A stretch of DNA of 64,000 bases from Bacillota bacterium (GCA_023412275.1 JAEYNY010000088.1:9040-73039), one strand, 5' to 3'; shown: positions 45,258 to 55,433, counted from the stretch's first letter. The notes: generated by a model not told the origin, from the letters alone. Numbers and translations: made by a program.

Positions 45258-46361
45258 GTGGCTGCAAAACGTGTTCTTATAATTGCAGGTAAAATGCATT
45301 ATGGTGGAATAGAAATGATGATCATGAATTATTACAGAAATGTTGACCGCTCAAAGATACAATTTGATTTTTTGCTTAATTATCAGGAAACAGGTGTTTT
45401 TGATGATGAAATTAAACATTTAGGTGGAAAAATCTATATTCTTCCCAGATTGTTTTTAAAAAACACTTTTAAATATGTTAAAGAATTAAACCGATTTTTT
45501 AAAACCCATAAAGGATATGAAGTTGTGCATGGACACCTTACAAGCGTTGGTGTTATTTACAGTATTATTGCAAAAAGGAATGGTGTAAAAAAAGTCATAA
45601 TACACGCACATTCAGCATCTGTGAACTGCACGTTAAAAGGAGTGGTAGAAAGAATACTCATGCTTCCCCTGAGATATTGTGCCGATTATTATTTTGCCTG
45701 TTCTAATAAAGCCGGTAAATATGCTTTTGGCAAAAACATTTTGCAACGCTCCAATTATAAGTTCATAAGAAATGGGATACAATCAGAGAAGTTTGTTTTT
45801 AACCAGGTAATAAGAGCAAAAATAAGAACTCTGCTACAGTTGGAGGGTAAATTTGTAATAGGTCATATTGGGCGGTTCGAGTATGAGAAAAACCATGGAT
45901 TTATTGCAGACCTTTTTTGTGAAATTTATAAAAGAGATAGTGATTCCAGACTGGTGTTTATTGGTTCAGGGTCTAGAAAAGATGAAATCAGAGAAAAAGT
46001 ACGTACATTGGGTCTTGAAGCTGCTGTTATTTTTTTAGAGCCACGACCGGATGTCAATGAAATTATGCAGGGAATGGATGTTTTTTTATTACCCTCCCAT
46101 TATGAAGGTTTGCCGGTTGTGGGGATAGAAGCTCAGGCGGCCGGCCTCAAATGCTTCTTTTCTGATGCTGTTACACGGGAGACGGATGTGACAGGGTTAT
46201 GCAGCTTTATTCCTCTTTCAAGTCCGGCAAGTTACTGGGCGGATATGATTTTAAAATATAAGGATGGCTATGTGCGGAGAGATATGAAGCAAGTTATAAT
46301 TGATGCAGGGTATGACATCAGGGAACAAGCAATGTGGCTTCAGAATTTTTATTTGCAGTAA
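45258..46361 (+). CDS. GT4 family glycosyltransferase (EpsF-like)
   Basis: 367 residues, GT-B fold. The N-terminal IIAGKMHYGGIEMMIMNYYRN is typical of EpsF/CapM-type enzymes. The C-terminal donor domain contains GHIGRFEYEKNHG and the E-x7-E region in LLPSHYEGLPVVGIEAQAAG. GTG start with GAGGTGA upstream, 12 bp after the initiating transferase. Adds a sugar from a nucleotide donor to the lipid-linked intermediate; donor and linkage unknown. Confidence 0.9.
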   Translation: MAAKRVLIIAGKMHYGGIEMMIMNYYRNVDRSKIQFDFLLNYQETGVFDDEIKHLGGKIYILPRLFLKNTFKYVKELNRFFKTHKGYEVVHGHLTSVGVIYSIIAKRNGVKKVIIHAHSASVNCTLKGVVERILMLPLRYCADYYFACSNKAGKYAFGKNILQRSNYKFIRNGIQSEKFVFNQVIRAKIRTLLQLEGKFVIGHIGRFEYEKNHGFIADLFCEIYKRDSDSRLVFIGSGSRKDEIREKVRTLGLEAAVIFLEPRPDVNEIMQGMDVFLLPSHYEGLPVVGIEAQAAGLKCFFSDAVTRETDVTGLCSFIPLSSPASYWADMILKYKDGYVRRDMKQVIIDAGYDIREQAMWLQNFYLQ

Positions 46362-46390
46362 GCGGAATTTTCTTAGGAGGAGGCATATAG

Positions 46391-47476
46391 TTGAATCGGT
46401 TACAAATTGTACATATTATTCAGCAATTAGGTACCGGCGGTGCTGAAAAGATGATTGTGGACCTGGCAATACAGGCTCATCGGCAGCATGATGTCAAAAT
46501 AATCTGTCTTTATCCAAGCGGAGATTATCCCAATGAAAAGGTGCTGAAAGAGCATCAAATAGAGATAATATTCTTAAACAAAAAACTGGGATTTGATATC
46601 AATACATTTATTGATTTATGGAGAACCTTGTCTGAAATCAAGCCGGATGTCATCCATACCCATTTGCATGCGGCCATTTATGCTTTACCATGGTTTATGT
46701 TCCATAGAAAAAATAGAAGGGTACATACGGTTCACAATATGGCTTTGGCAGAATTCGGGAGAGCTCATAGATTCCTTCAGGGTTTAGCCTACCGGCATGT
46801 CAACGTAGTACCTGTTGCCATTTCCCATATTGTACAGGAGGAAATAACAAAGGAATATCATTTGGAGCCTAAAAAAGTTCCCATTATATATAATGGAATA
46901 GATATTGCAAACTTTACTCCCAAAATACATATGAAAACCCAAGATATGTACACCATTATAAATGTTGCTTCCCTTACAAAAAGGAAAAACCAGGTCTTGC
47001 TTATAGAAGCCTTTAACTTGGTATTAAAGCAAAAAGCAAATGTAAAACTTGTATTCGTGGGAGATGGTGAAGAGAAAAGTAATCTTCAGTCTCTTGCGGA
47101 GAGATATAAAATTAGTGATAGGGTTGAATTTGTAGGGATTACTTCGGAAGTTCAAAAGTGGTTGAGCAAAGCAGACATTTTTGTGCTATGTTCATTCTTT
47201 GAAGGTCTGCCACTTTCGATTATTGAAGCTATGGCAGTGGGACTGCCGGTGATCGGGACAGCGGTAGGGGGGGTTCCGGATATTATTGAGGATGGGGTCA
47301 ACGGATTTCTGGTGCCTTACAATGATGCATTGAAGCTGTCCATGGCAATGCTGAAGCTAATTGAAGATAAAGAACTGAGGAGTCAAATTTCCCAAAATAA
47401 CATAGAGAAAGCAAAAAAATTTGATATTGGATATGTTACAGATGAATATATGAAGCTATATAATAAAGGTGAATAA
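46391..47476 (+). CDS. GT4 family glycosyltransferase
   Basis: 361 residues. LGTGGAEKMIVDLAIQAH is the acceptor-side glycine-rich loop; INVASLTKRKNQVLLIEAF and FEGLPLSIIEAMAVGLPVIGT mark the GT4 donor domain with its E-x7-E motif. TTG start supported by AGGAGGAGG 6 nt upstream. Closely packed in the operon; its end overlaps or abuts the polymerase gene. Confidence 0.9.
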   Translation: MNRLQIVHIIQQLGTGGAEKMIVDLAIQAHRQHDVKIICLYPSGDYPNEKVLKEHQIEIIFLNKKLGFDINTFIDLWRTLSEIKPDVIHTHLHAAIYALPWFMFHRKNRRVHTVHNMALAEFGRAHRFLQGLAYRHVNVVPVAISHIVQEEITKEYHLEPKKVPIIYNGIDIANFTPKIHMKTQDMYTIINVASLTKRKNQVLLIEAFNLVLKQKANVKLVFVGDGEEKSNLQSLAERYKISDRVEFVGITSEVQKWLSKADIFVLCSFFEGLPLSIIEAMAVGLPVIGTAVGGVPDIIEDGVNGFLVPYNDALKLSMAMLKLIEDKELRSQISQNNIEKAKKFDIGYVTDEYMKLYNKGE

Positions 47477-47477
47477 A

Positions 47478-48692
47478 TTGAAATTGCAATTTGGTGCTAC
47501 TACAAAATTACAAAATGAAAAAATAAGTATGGGAGCTTTGCTTGCTACTTTGTATTTTATATGCATGCCCTTGTCCATTGTGCCGTTGCCGGGTGGCTCT
47601 TCGCTACTAAAGTATGTTTCAATTTTTGTCGGCGGTCTATTGGTCTGTAACCTTTTTACAGGAAAAGCCAGGCTTAAAATCAATAGCATTCATTTTTTGT
47701 TGGCCATCTACCTCTTATATACTATTGGTAGCTTGTTCCTTTCAAAAAGCGAAGGTGCAATTGTTATATTGAGAGGCACAATTGAAACCTCGGCGATTTT
47801 TTTCCTGATAACATTGAAAGTATACAACAAAAAGGAAAGTGAGCTACTTATGTACTCATGGGTGATTGTCGGGTTGATAACAACGGCAATCATGCTTATG
47901 GGAAGCGTTGGACTGGAAGAGGGCAGCGGCAGGGTAACTATGGGTATTGGTGGCGGAAATGAGGACCCCAATCAGCTGTGTGGTTATTTTATACTACCAA
48001 TTTTATTTTGTATAGAAAAAATCAATTTCAAAAATAGATTTAAGCTTTTTTACTTGTTATTATTTGTAGGCATGATGTTTGTTGTTTTTAGAACCGGTTC
48101 AAGAGGGGGTCTTATTTCTGTTCTTGCTGCAGTTTTGGTGTATACATTCTTTGCACTCAGGACGAATACAGTGAACAAAATTAAAATGCTGATTGGGATG
48201 ATAATAATCGCCCTGGTTTTCAGCCTCTTTTTAGTAAAAACTCTGCCGGAGGATGTTAGGGAAAGGCTCAGCATCAATAGTCTGGAGGAGGATCAAGGAA
48301 GTGGCAGGTTACAACTATGGACGATTACAATTGATGCAATTAAGCAAAGTGAAAAAGGAATGATTTTCGGATATGGCCTGGGCTCTACAGCAGTTTTTTT
48401 TGCAAATGCCTTCAGCGGCCATGGAGTGGCCCATAACCATTGGCTGCAGCTATGGTGCGACCAAGGGCTTATAGGTATGCTGCTTTTTTTTAGTATATTT
48501 GCAGTAGGTATTATTTGTAAATTTAAAAGAAATCCAGTTATTTCAATAAGTTTGTTTGGTATGCTTGTTTTATCTATGACTCTTACAATGTATGCTTATT
48601 ATAAGCCCTTTTGGAATATTTTAATGATGGCTTGCATGAATTTCCCATATAATGACGAGTTGGGTAAAGGTGGTTTACATGAATACAATTAG
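47478..48692 (+). CDS. O-antigen polymerase/ligase-like membrane protein (Wzy-like)
   Basis: About 404 residues with some ten membrane helices. The large external loop and following helices carry the Wzy_C-type pattern: FRTGSRGGLISVLAA, then GSGRLQLW and GHGVAHNHWLQLWCDQGLIG. Predicted to polymerise lipid-linked repeat units outside the membrane. I prefer the TTG at 47478 (AAAGGTG, 7-nt spacing) over the GTG at 47469, which has no SD. Confidence 0.88.
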   Translation: MKLQFGATTKLQNEKISMGALLATLYFICMPLSIVPLPGGSSLLKYVSIFVGGLLVCNLFTGKARLKINSIHFLLAIYLLYTIGSLFLSKSEGAIVILRGTIETSAIFFLITLKVYNKKESELLMYSWVIVGLITTAIMLMGSVGLEEGSGRVTMGIGGGNEDPNQLCGYFILPILFCIEKINFKNRFKLFYLLLFVGMMFVVFRTGSRGGLISVLAAVLVYTFFALRTNTVNKIKMLIGMIIIALVFSLFLVKTLPEDVRERLSINSLEEDQGSGRLQLWTITIDAIKQSEKGMIFGYGLGSTAVFFANAFSGHGVAHNHWLQLWCDQGLIGMLLFFSIFAVGIICKFKRNPVISISLFGMLVLSMTLTMYAYYKPFWNILMMACMNFPYNDELGKGGLHEYN

Positions 48693-50031
48693 AAAAAACA
48701 TGAAATGGATTATATTAGTGGTTTTTTTATCCATGCTTTTGAGTGTTTCTTTGAAGGCAATTATTCAAATGAACAATGGTATTATGATAATATCAATTAA
48801 CTACCCGGGAGCAGAAAAAGGTCTCAATCCTGACGGAACCAGGTTCAACATGTTTGAGATTACCTCAGACAAGGTGTTGGAAAGGACTTTGAGCAAGCTG
48901 AATCTCCCTAATATTACCGTAGAATATTTGAGAAGCCGCATTAATATTTACCCTATTGTTCCTGCTCGTATTAATGACAGAATAAAAGCGATCAGGGCCA
49001 CAGGAAAGGAATTTACATATTTCCCTAACGAATATGTGCTTAGCTATTCTCAAAAGAAAAAGTTCTCACCCAACCATACTAAAAAATTGCTTAATACCTT
49101 ATTTGCAACGTATATGGAGGTTTTTAAAGAAAACCATACCGACAGAATTATTCTGCTTTCTGAAAACAATTTTGACCTCAATTACTATGAATATATTGAA
49201 ATACCGGATATTTTTAGCAGCAAGGCCAATTCTATTATAGATTATCTTACAGCTAAAAAATATGAGAACGGGTCTTTTATTTCAACTAAAACCAATGTGA
49301 GTTTTGAAAATTTAATAGATGAATATAAAAGACTGAACGAAATAGATATTGCGGCACTGAGAGCATTTGTTTTCACCTCCAAGATAGCAAAAAACAAACA
49401 GGATCTGGTCAATAAGCTTCAATTTGATATTGATAAATTAAATGTAGAATACTCAAAATATTTAAAAGAGAATGAGGTCAGCAAATTGGGAATGCAGACA
49501 TATGATTCAACAATTGTTTACTCTCTTTTTATTCCTTCCATTGACAAAAACAGTGATTTATATATGAATAAAACAAAAACAGGTCTGGATTATTTGACCG
49601 AAAGAGCTCTTAAAGCCGGGGTAAATGCAGAAGCACTGAAGAAAGAAATAGAAAACAAAAATAAGCTTATAAAAGACTATATGGGTACATCAGCAACTCA
49701 GGCAGAACAACAGAGGCTAAGAAATACCTGTGATGAAATGATAAGAAAAATAGAAGGAAAATTTGATGAATTCGCCAGGAGTTCTCAGGATACTCTTAAC
49801 GATTATTATAATTATAAAAACAAGAGTTATATAAACTGCAGAATTTCTAATTTCAATATAAAAAACATATTTACAATGGGATATATCAAAACAGCCTTAC
49901 TTTACGGGCTTATTGCTTTTTTTGGCATGAGCATCCTGTTTATGCTTATGGAAATGAGAAAGTCCCAAAGAGGGAGACTGCGAAGCTATAATAAAGGCAA
50001 TGAAAAAGTGATGCATGTGGACGTTGAGTAG
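48679..50031 (+). CDS. Wzz-like chain-length/co-polymerase protein 1
   Basis: About 450 residues. An N-terminal membrane helix (~9-30), a long extracytoplasmic region rich in charged helices, and a C-terminal helix (~410-430) give the two-TM polysaccharide co-polymerase topology. The stretch NYPGAEKGLNPDGTRFN is shared with the next gene (NDASTEKGLNPKGDKFD), so the two are paralogues. The ATG at 48679 behind AAAGGTGG is preferred over an upstream ATG at 48652. No fused or adjacent tyrosine kinase is seen. Confidence 0.78.
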   Translation: MNTIRKNMKWIILVVFLSMLLSVSLKAIIQMNNGIMIISINYPGAEKGLNPDGTRFNMFEITSDKVLERTLSKLNLPNITVEYLRSRINIYPIVPARINDRIKAIRATGKEFTYFPNEYVLSYSQKKKFSPNHTKKLLNTLFATYMEVFKENHTDRIILLSENNFDLNYYEYIEIPDIFSSKANSIIDYLTAKKYENGSFISTKTNVSFENLIDEYKRLNEIDIAALRAFVFTSKIAKNKQDLVNKLQFDIDKLNVEYSKYLKENEVSKLGMQTYDSTIVYSLFIPSIDKNSDLYMNKTKTGLDYLTERALKAGVNAEALKKEIENKNKLIKDYMGTSATQAEQQRLRNTCDEMIRKIEGKFDEFARSSQDTLNDYYNYKNKSYINCRISNFNIKNIFTMGYIKTALLYGLIAFFGMSILFMLMEMRKSQRGRLRSYNKGNEKVMHVDVE

Positions 50032-50061
50032 TTGAAGTAATTCATATTTGGAGGCGATTTT

Positions 50062-51429
50062 ATGGAGCTTACTATCTGGGATGTATTTCGTTCTATATAT
50101 AAACGGAAGGTATTAATAATAATAATTTTTATCATAAGTATTGCCTGTGCCTATTATTATGTAAATAAGAACCAGACATATACCGCTGAGATCCTTATAA
50201 AATATAATGACGCCAGTACAGAAAAGGGCTTGAATCCAAAAGGGGACAAATTTGACGTTTACGAAATTATTACACCTTCCATTATAGAGAGTGCCATCGG
50301 GGATTTGAATCTTGCAGTGAATGTAGAAGATGTGAGACGTTCAGTTGTAATTACACCTCTCATACCGAATGAGATAAATGAATTAAAGAAATCCAAGGTC
50401 AAGGTGGGGGAGGAGTATACCTATAATCCCGCCCAGTACTATGTCAGCTATACAGTAGGGAGCGATAGAAGCGGCGTCTATGCCAGAAATATGCTTGACG
50501 CCATAATGCAAAACTATGACCGGTATTATTCTGAAAAATATCTGAACCAATCGAATTTGCCTGATTTGACAGATAAGGTCAATTCCCAGCAGTATGACTA
50601 TTTGGAAAGAGCAGAAATATTTCAGGGAAAAGTAAATAGCATTATTTCGTATCTGATTGATAAGCATTCAGAGAATAAGGAGTTCAGGTCAGCTAAAACA
50701 GGCATGAATTTTGTAGATTTGCAGGGAGAATACAACAATCTTATGAATTTTGAAATCAAGTCCCTGTTTTCCTTGGTTTTTTCAGGAAGGCTTACCAAGG
50801 ACAAGGAAAAATTAATTAAGAATTATGAATATAAAATCAATCAATTGAACTTTAATAGCAGTAAGAAACTTGAAGAATCGAATACTACCCTCAATATATT
50901 AAAGGAATACTCCAAGAATGATACAGTTAGAACTCAGATTAACAATGGCGATTCCAGGCCAAATACGAATAATAATGTTATAGATGCCGATAAGTTCAAG
51001 ACTTCAGAAACCACATACGACAAAATAATGAATCAATATGTGGATTCAGGCGTGGCAAGATATAACAATCTGATAGATGCAAATGAATGCAGGAAAATTG
51101 TGCAGATTTTTCAAAATGACAATGTTCCCTTAGCACAAAAACAGGTTATGACTGAGAAAGCTGAAGCACTGACAAAGAGGATAGATGCACAACTTAAGAA
51201 ATTACTTTCCGTCACGGACTCCACATTGGCGGATTACCGCAGATTTAAGGGGAGTAAGTATATTTCTTATTTGTCTTCAGTAAATATAATCAGTAATTTA
51301 TCTCTTAAGTTTTATTTTCTGATCTCGGCGGTCATTGGATTAGGCTTTGGCATGGTCCTAGCAATTGCAATTGAAATCATTTATAAATCTAGGGACGGCC
51401 ATGTCAGAACTCGGGATGAGGTTGCATAA
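50062..51429 (+). CDS. Wzz-like chain-length/co-polymerase protein 2
   Basis: 455 residues, paralogue of the previous protein with the same two-helix topology (TM ~15-33 and ~420-442). It starts MELTIWDVFRSIYKRK, close to the Wzz signature. It shares the EKGLNP motif, the AQYYVSY region and the coiled-coil middle. It has its own SD (GGAGG). Two adjacent divergent copies suggest a hetero-oligomer. Confidence 0.78.
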   Translation: MELTIWDVFRSIYKRKVLIIIIFIISIACAYYYVNKNQTYTAEILIKYNDASTEKGLNPKGDKFDVYEIITPSIIESAIGDLNLAVNVEDVRRSVVITPLIPNEINELKKSKVKVGEEYTYNPAQYYVSYTVGSDRSGVYARNMLDAIMQNYDRYYSEKYLNQSNLPDLTDKVNSQQYDYLERAEIFQGKVNSIISYLIDKHSENKEFRSAKTGMNFVDLQGEYNNLMNFEIKSLFSLVFSGRLTKDKEKLIKNYEYKINQLNFNSSKKLEESNTTLNILKEYSKNDTVRTQINNGDSRPNTNNNVIDADKFKTSETTYDKIMNQYVDSGVARYNNLIDANECRKIVQIFQNDNVPLAQKQVMTEKAEALTKRIDAQLKKLLSVTDSTLADYRRFKGSKYISYLSSVNIISNLSLKFYFLISAVIGLGFGMVLAIAIEIIYKSRDGHVRTRDEVA

Positions 51430-51430
51430 T

Positions 51431-52282
51431 ATGGACTTAATTAAAAAAATATTACTTGGATTATTAGGAATATGTATTATATTTACAGGTATTCTGGCAC
51501 TGACTTTAATTGATAACAGCAGGGTAGACATTTCAAATTATAGTATTTATTCAGAAAAATTGCCCAAGGCTTTTGACGGTTATAAAATAATGCTGCTTAC
51601 TGATTTTCATAATTCTGATAATTATGATGAAATAACTGAAAAGTTAGTGGAGTCAAAGCCGGATATAATGGTTATGGTCGGGGATATGGTCAATGTAAAA
51701 AATACTTCCTTTGAAAATCTTGAAAAATTGATTGATAAAAATAAAGACCTAGCACCTATGTATTTTGTAAGCGGAAATAATGAAAAATGGTCTCAGGATG
51801 AAAAGGTGGTAATTAAGCTTCTTCAAAATAAAGGCGTCACTATCCTCAATAATAAGAGTACTAAGCTTGTCTATCAAAAAAGCGCCATTGTTCTTACCGG
51901 TTTTGAAGATGTGGTCTATTCTGATGATGCAATGCGTCCTGCGGTTGTAGAGGCCTCTTTGAAGGAATTATCAAGTAATAAGGAGAATGAAGGGTACTTC
52001 AATATTTTGCTTTGCCATCGTGCCAATTTCTTTGATATGGTATCAAAATACCCCTTTGACCTTACACTGTCAGGACATCTTCATGGAGGACAGGTAAATC
52101 TGCCGTTTATCTCTGATTATATACTTGCACAAATGCATATTGATAAAAAGTATAAAAAAGGATACTACAGGGTCGGAAATTCTCAGTTAGTAGTAAGCGG
52201 GGGACTATCTAAGGATTTTAAAAAACCAAGGGTACTGAATACGCCCGAACTGGTTTTAGTTACTTTAAAAGCAATAAATTAG
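51431..52282 (+). CDS. Membrane-anchored calcineurin-like phosphoesterase
   Basis: 283 residues. An N-terminal membrane helix (~7-26) is followed by a metallophosphoesterase domain outside the membrane: LLTDFHNS (D-x-H), MVGDMVN (GD), SGNNEKW (GNN where GNH is usual), LLCHRA and LSGHLHGGQ (GHxH). It resembles YkuE-type enzymes. The Asn in place of the GNH histidine may affect catalysis. Within an exopolysaccharide operon it could act on a lipid-linked or phosphorylated glycan (inference). ATG at 51431, after GAGG, is chosen over longer in-frame starts inside the previous gene. Confidence 0.82.
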   Translation: MDLIKKILLGLLGICIIFTGILALTLIDNSRVDISNYSIYSEKLPKAFDGYKIMLLTDFHNSDNYDEITEKLVESKPDIMVMVGDMVNVKNTSFENLEKLIDKNKDLAPMYFVSGNNEKWSQDEKVVIKLLQNKGVTILNNKSTKLVYQKSAIVLTGFEDVVYSDDAMRPAVVEASLKELSSNKENEGYFNILLCHRANFFDMVSKYPFDLTLSGHLHGGQVNLPFISDYILAQMHIDKKYKKGYYRVGNSQLVVSGGLSKDFKKPRVLNTPELVLVTLKAIN

Positions 52283-52288
52283 GGGGTT

Positions 52289-54229
52289 TTGGCGGTAGGA
52301 GTAAATGTGAGTGTTATTGTTGCAATGTATAAGGCTGAGAAGCATCTGAAACGCTGTATAGAATCCATTATTTCACAAAGTGAAGCCGATATAGAAATCA
52401 TATTGGTTAATGACGGTTCACCCGACCGGTCGAGTGAAATGGCACAGGAGTACGCGGTACTTGACCATAGGATCAAGGTTATTCATAAAGAAAATGGAGG
52501 AGCGGCTTCAGCAAGAAATTATGGATTAAGAAACGCATGCGGCAGATACATTGTTTTTGTTGATTCTGATGACTGGATTGATAAGGATTTTATAAAAATA
52601 CTTATGGAGAAGTCTATTGAGTTGGATGCAGATATTGTCCGATGCAATATATGCTATGAGAGGCCCGATGGAATTTCACATTACGGGGCTTCTGATTTTC
52701 AGGATAATTTTTTTATTGAAAAGCCGGACTTTAAAGAGCACATTTATTATAAAATGCTGGTGGGCATTCAAATGAACAGTGTCTGGAGAACCCTCTATAA
52801 AAGTAAGGTATTGCAGGGACTGAGCTTTGATGAGAAGCTGGAAACCTGTGAAGACCTTGATTTCTCAATTAAGGCCTGTACAAATGCCCGAAGTTTTGCC
52901 TTTGTGGATTTACCCCTTTATCATTATTTTCAGAATCATGAAGGGTTGACGGGAAGAGGTCTGCACTTGAAAGAAAGATTCCGGTGCAACTTTTATGTTA
53001 ATAAAAGTTTGTATGAGCACTTGAAAATATGGAATATGAATACACTGAAAAATAGAATGTTGGTTTCCATGAGAATTGTCAATATAACATTTTCAAAAGC
53101 TCATAGAATATTTACCAGCCACCTTAGTGAAAGGGTTAAAATGAATATACTGCAAATAGCCGATTACCCGGCACCCTATGGGGGGAATTTCATATCCTCC
53201 TTGGAGGCACTGGATAAAAAAGTATGTCAGAATCATGGAAATACCTTTTACCTGTTCCCCGAAAAAGTAAAAGAATATGGGTGGACTAAGGAGCTCCGAC
53301 AAAAGGAATCAGTTATATATTATTACACTGATAATATTTTAAAAAACTGTTTTTTACTTAGAAAGATTGCAAAAAGACATAGTATTAATATATTTCATGT
53401 GCATTTCACAAATATGAAGATCAGCCTTCCTACAACATTGGTGTGCCTTGCTTCACTAGGCAGGAAAAAGCAAATCACACATATGCATGTTGAATACATA
53501 AAGAAGCCTGTGATAAAGGAGTTTTTGAGGAGAGTATCAAAGTGGGGTACTTTTTATGTGGGCTGCAGTGAATTTGTTTCAAACCAGCTAAGGCAAAGCG
53601 GATTCAGCAGTAAAAGAGTTTTTTGTGCCGAAAACGCAATTGACTTTTTCAGGCTGGATAAATATGAGACTTTAACAGATAATCAATACGGGATTGAGAA
53701 CACTGCAAAAAAAGTTTTAATCTTCGGATACAACTGGTATGTAAAAGGTGTTGATCTGGCACTGGAAGCAGTAGCAGAACTTGTCCGTGAACAAAGAAAC
53801 GTTGTTTTATTAATTTCCGTTGCTGCTAATCAGGAAGAATTAGAGCAGTACATATTGGAAAGATTCGGCAGAATTCCCCCGTGGGTTAAAATGTTAGAGC
53901 CGAGAAACGATATTGCTTCTTATTACCGTTTTGCTGACCTGTTCATATCCCCAAGCAGACAGGAGGGCTTTTGTTATGCACTGGTGGAAGCGGCGTATTG
54001 CAAGGTGCCCGTTGTTGCAAGTGACATACCTGCACAAAAAAACCTGAAGCTAGTAGGAGATGTCTGGGTGAAATCAGGGGATGCGGGCAGCCTTAAGGCC
54101 GGAATAGAAAAAGCACTATACTGCAGTAATCTGAAACTGCTGGAATCCCAAAAGGCCATTGTGGCGGAGCACTATCAACTGGACAGGTGGGCACATAAGG
54201 TATTGGACATATATAAGCGGATTATATGA
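52289..54229 (+). CDS. Bifunctional glycosyltransferase, GT2-GT4 fusion
   Basis: 646 residues with two catalytic units. Residues ~5-250 form a GT2 (GT-A) domain with VSVIVAMYKAEKHLKRCIES, NDGSPDRS and DSDD at 92-95. Residues ~284-646 form a GT4 (GT-B) domain starting MNILQIADYPAPYGG and containing SPSRQEGFCYALVEAAY as its E-x7-E region. One polypeptide may add two successive sugars. The TTG start at 52289 has close SD spacing (AGGGGG); the GTG at 52307 with GGAG is an alternative. Confidence 0.88.
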   Translation: MAVGVNVSVIVAMYKAEKHLKRCIESIISQSEADIEIILVNDGSPDRSSEMAQEYAVLDHRIKVIHKENGGAASARNYGLRNACGRYIVFVDSDDWIDKDFIKILMEKSIELDADIVRCNICYERPDGISHYGASDFQDNFFIEKPDFKEHIYYKMLVGIQMNSVWRTLYKSKVLQGLSFDEKLETCEDLDFSIKACTNARSFAFVDLPLYHYFQNHEGLTGRGLHLKERFRCNFYVNKSLYEHLKIWNMNTLKNRMLVSMRIVNITFSKAHRIFTSHLSERVKMNILQIADYPAPYGGNFISSLEALDKKVCQNHGNTFYLFPEKVKEYGWTKELRQKESVIYYYTDNILKNCFLLRKIAKRHSINIFHVHFTNMKISLPTTLVCLASLGRKKQITHMHVEYIKKPVIKEFLRRVSKWGTFYVGCSEFVSNQLRQSGFSSKRVFCAENAIDFFRLDKYETLTDNQYGIENTAKKVLIFGYNWYVKGVDLALEAVAELVREQRNVVLLISVAANQEELEQYILERFGRIPPWVKMLEPRNDIASYYRFADLFISPSRQEGFCYALVEAAYCKVPVVASDIPAQKNLKLVGDVWVKSGDAGSLKAGIEKALYCSNLKLLESQKAIVAEHYQLDRWAHKVLDIYKRII

Positions 54230-54253
54230 ATTATTGGCAAGGAGTATGGCCGG

Positions 54254-55432
54254 ATGCAAAAGAAGATAATATTTGTGATGAGGAACTTAGAGGTGGGAGG
54301 CATAGAAACTTCCTTTGTAAAGCTGGTTAACATGCTGCCCTTGTATGATATAACCTTGCTCATTACCCAAAGTGATACGAGCATGTTAAGTCAAATTAAA
54401 AGAAAAATAAATGTGATATATTCTCCCGTTACAGACTATGGGCTTTTTTCAAGAGCACTCAAGTCCATTGTGAGGTTCAAGGATATAAAAAGTTCCATTT
54501 GCTACATAATTCTGCGTCTGCTCCAGGTTATAATTAACAGGCCTTTTATGGCAAGGGAATTTGTTTTAAAGAATGCTGTTGACCTAAAAGAAGAATATGA
54601 TACTGCAATTGTTTATGACGGCGGTATGCGCAATACTACTCTGCTGACGGTTAACCATATAAAGGCCCGCAAGAAAATCATGTGGGTGCATGAAGAATAT
54701 AAAATTCAAGACAGGAAGAAATTACGTATTTATTTAAAATACTTTTTGAAGTTCGATAAAATCTTTTGTGTTTCAAAGTTTGCAAGGAACAGCTTTACCG
54801 AAGTTTTTCCGGAGCTTTATCCAAAGACTGAGATACTTTACAATTTAATAAACAAAGAGGCTATTGTAAAACGCTATGTGCCACAGGAAAATGTTTTTAA
54901 CTTTAATGGTAGCAAGATTCTTTCAGTGGGACGGTTGCATCCTTTGAAAGGCCAGATGTTATTGCCGTATGTTGCAGATAAATTAAAGAAAAACGGATAT
55001 ATATTCAAATGGTATTTAGTGGGGGATGGACCTTCAAGACCGGAGCTTGAGGAGCTTATAAAAAAATATGGACTTGAAGAAGAACTGATTTTGCTGGGCA
55101 ATAAAATCAACCCATATCCCTATTTTCATGACTGCGATTTTTATGTGCAGCCTTCTTTTACAGAGGGCTTTTGTATTACGCTCTTGGAGGCCATGTGCTT
55201 CAATAAGCCAATTGTAACTACCGATTTCCTCACAGCCAGAGAATTTGTTGTGCATAATGAAACGGGAGTGATTGTGGACTGTGACAGTGAAAGTCTTTAT
55301 AAAGGGATAAAAGAACTTATGGACTCCGAAGAAAAAACAGCAGGGCTTATCAAAAATTTAAAGCAAATGGATATTGATACTTATAGGGAAATTAACAAAT
55401 TGGTAAAGGTCATTGAAGGATACGGAGGATAA
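54254..55432 (+). CDS. GT4 family glycosyltransferase
   Basis: 392 residues. RNLEVGGIETSFVKLVNML is the GT4 N-terminal loop; ILSVGRLHPLKGQ and VQPSFTEGFCITLLEAMCF mark the donor domain. The ATG has AGGAG at 9 nt. It ends 1 bp before the next start, so it is translationally linked to the pyruvyl transferase. Confidence 0.9.
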   Translation: MQKKIIFVMRNLEVGGIETSFVKLVNMLPLYDITLLITQSDTSMLSQIKRKINVIYSPVTDYGLFSRALKSIVRFKDIKSSICYIILRLLQVIINRPFMAREFVLKNAVDLKEEYDTAIVYDGGMRNTTLLTVNHIKARKKIMWVHEEYKIQDRKKLRIYLKYFLKFDKIFCVSKFARNSFTEVFPELYPKTEILYNLINKEAIVKRYVPQENVFNFNGSKILSVGRLHPLKGQMLLPYVADKLKKNGYIFKWYLVGDGPSRPELEELIKKYGLEEELILLGNKINPYPYFHDCDFYVQPSFTEGFCITLLEAMCFNKPIVTTDFLTAREFVVHNETGVIVDCDSESLYKGIKELMDSEEKTAGLIKNLKQMDIDTYREINKLVKVIEGYGG

Positions 55433-55433
55433 A

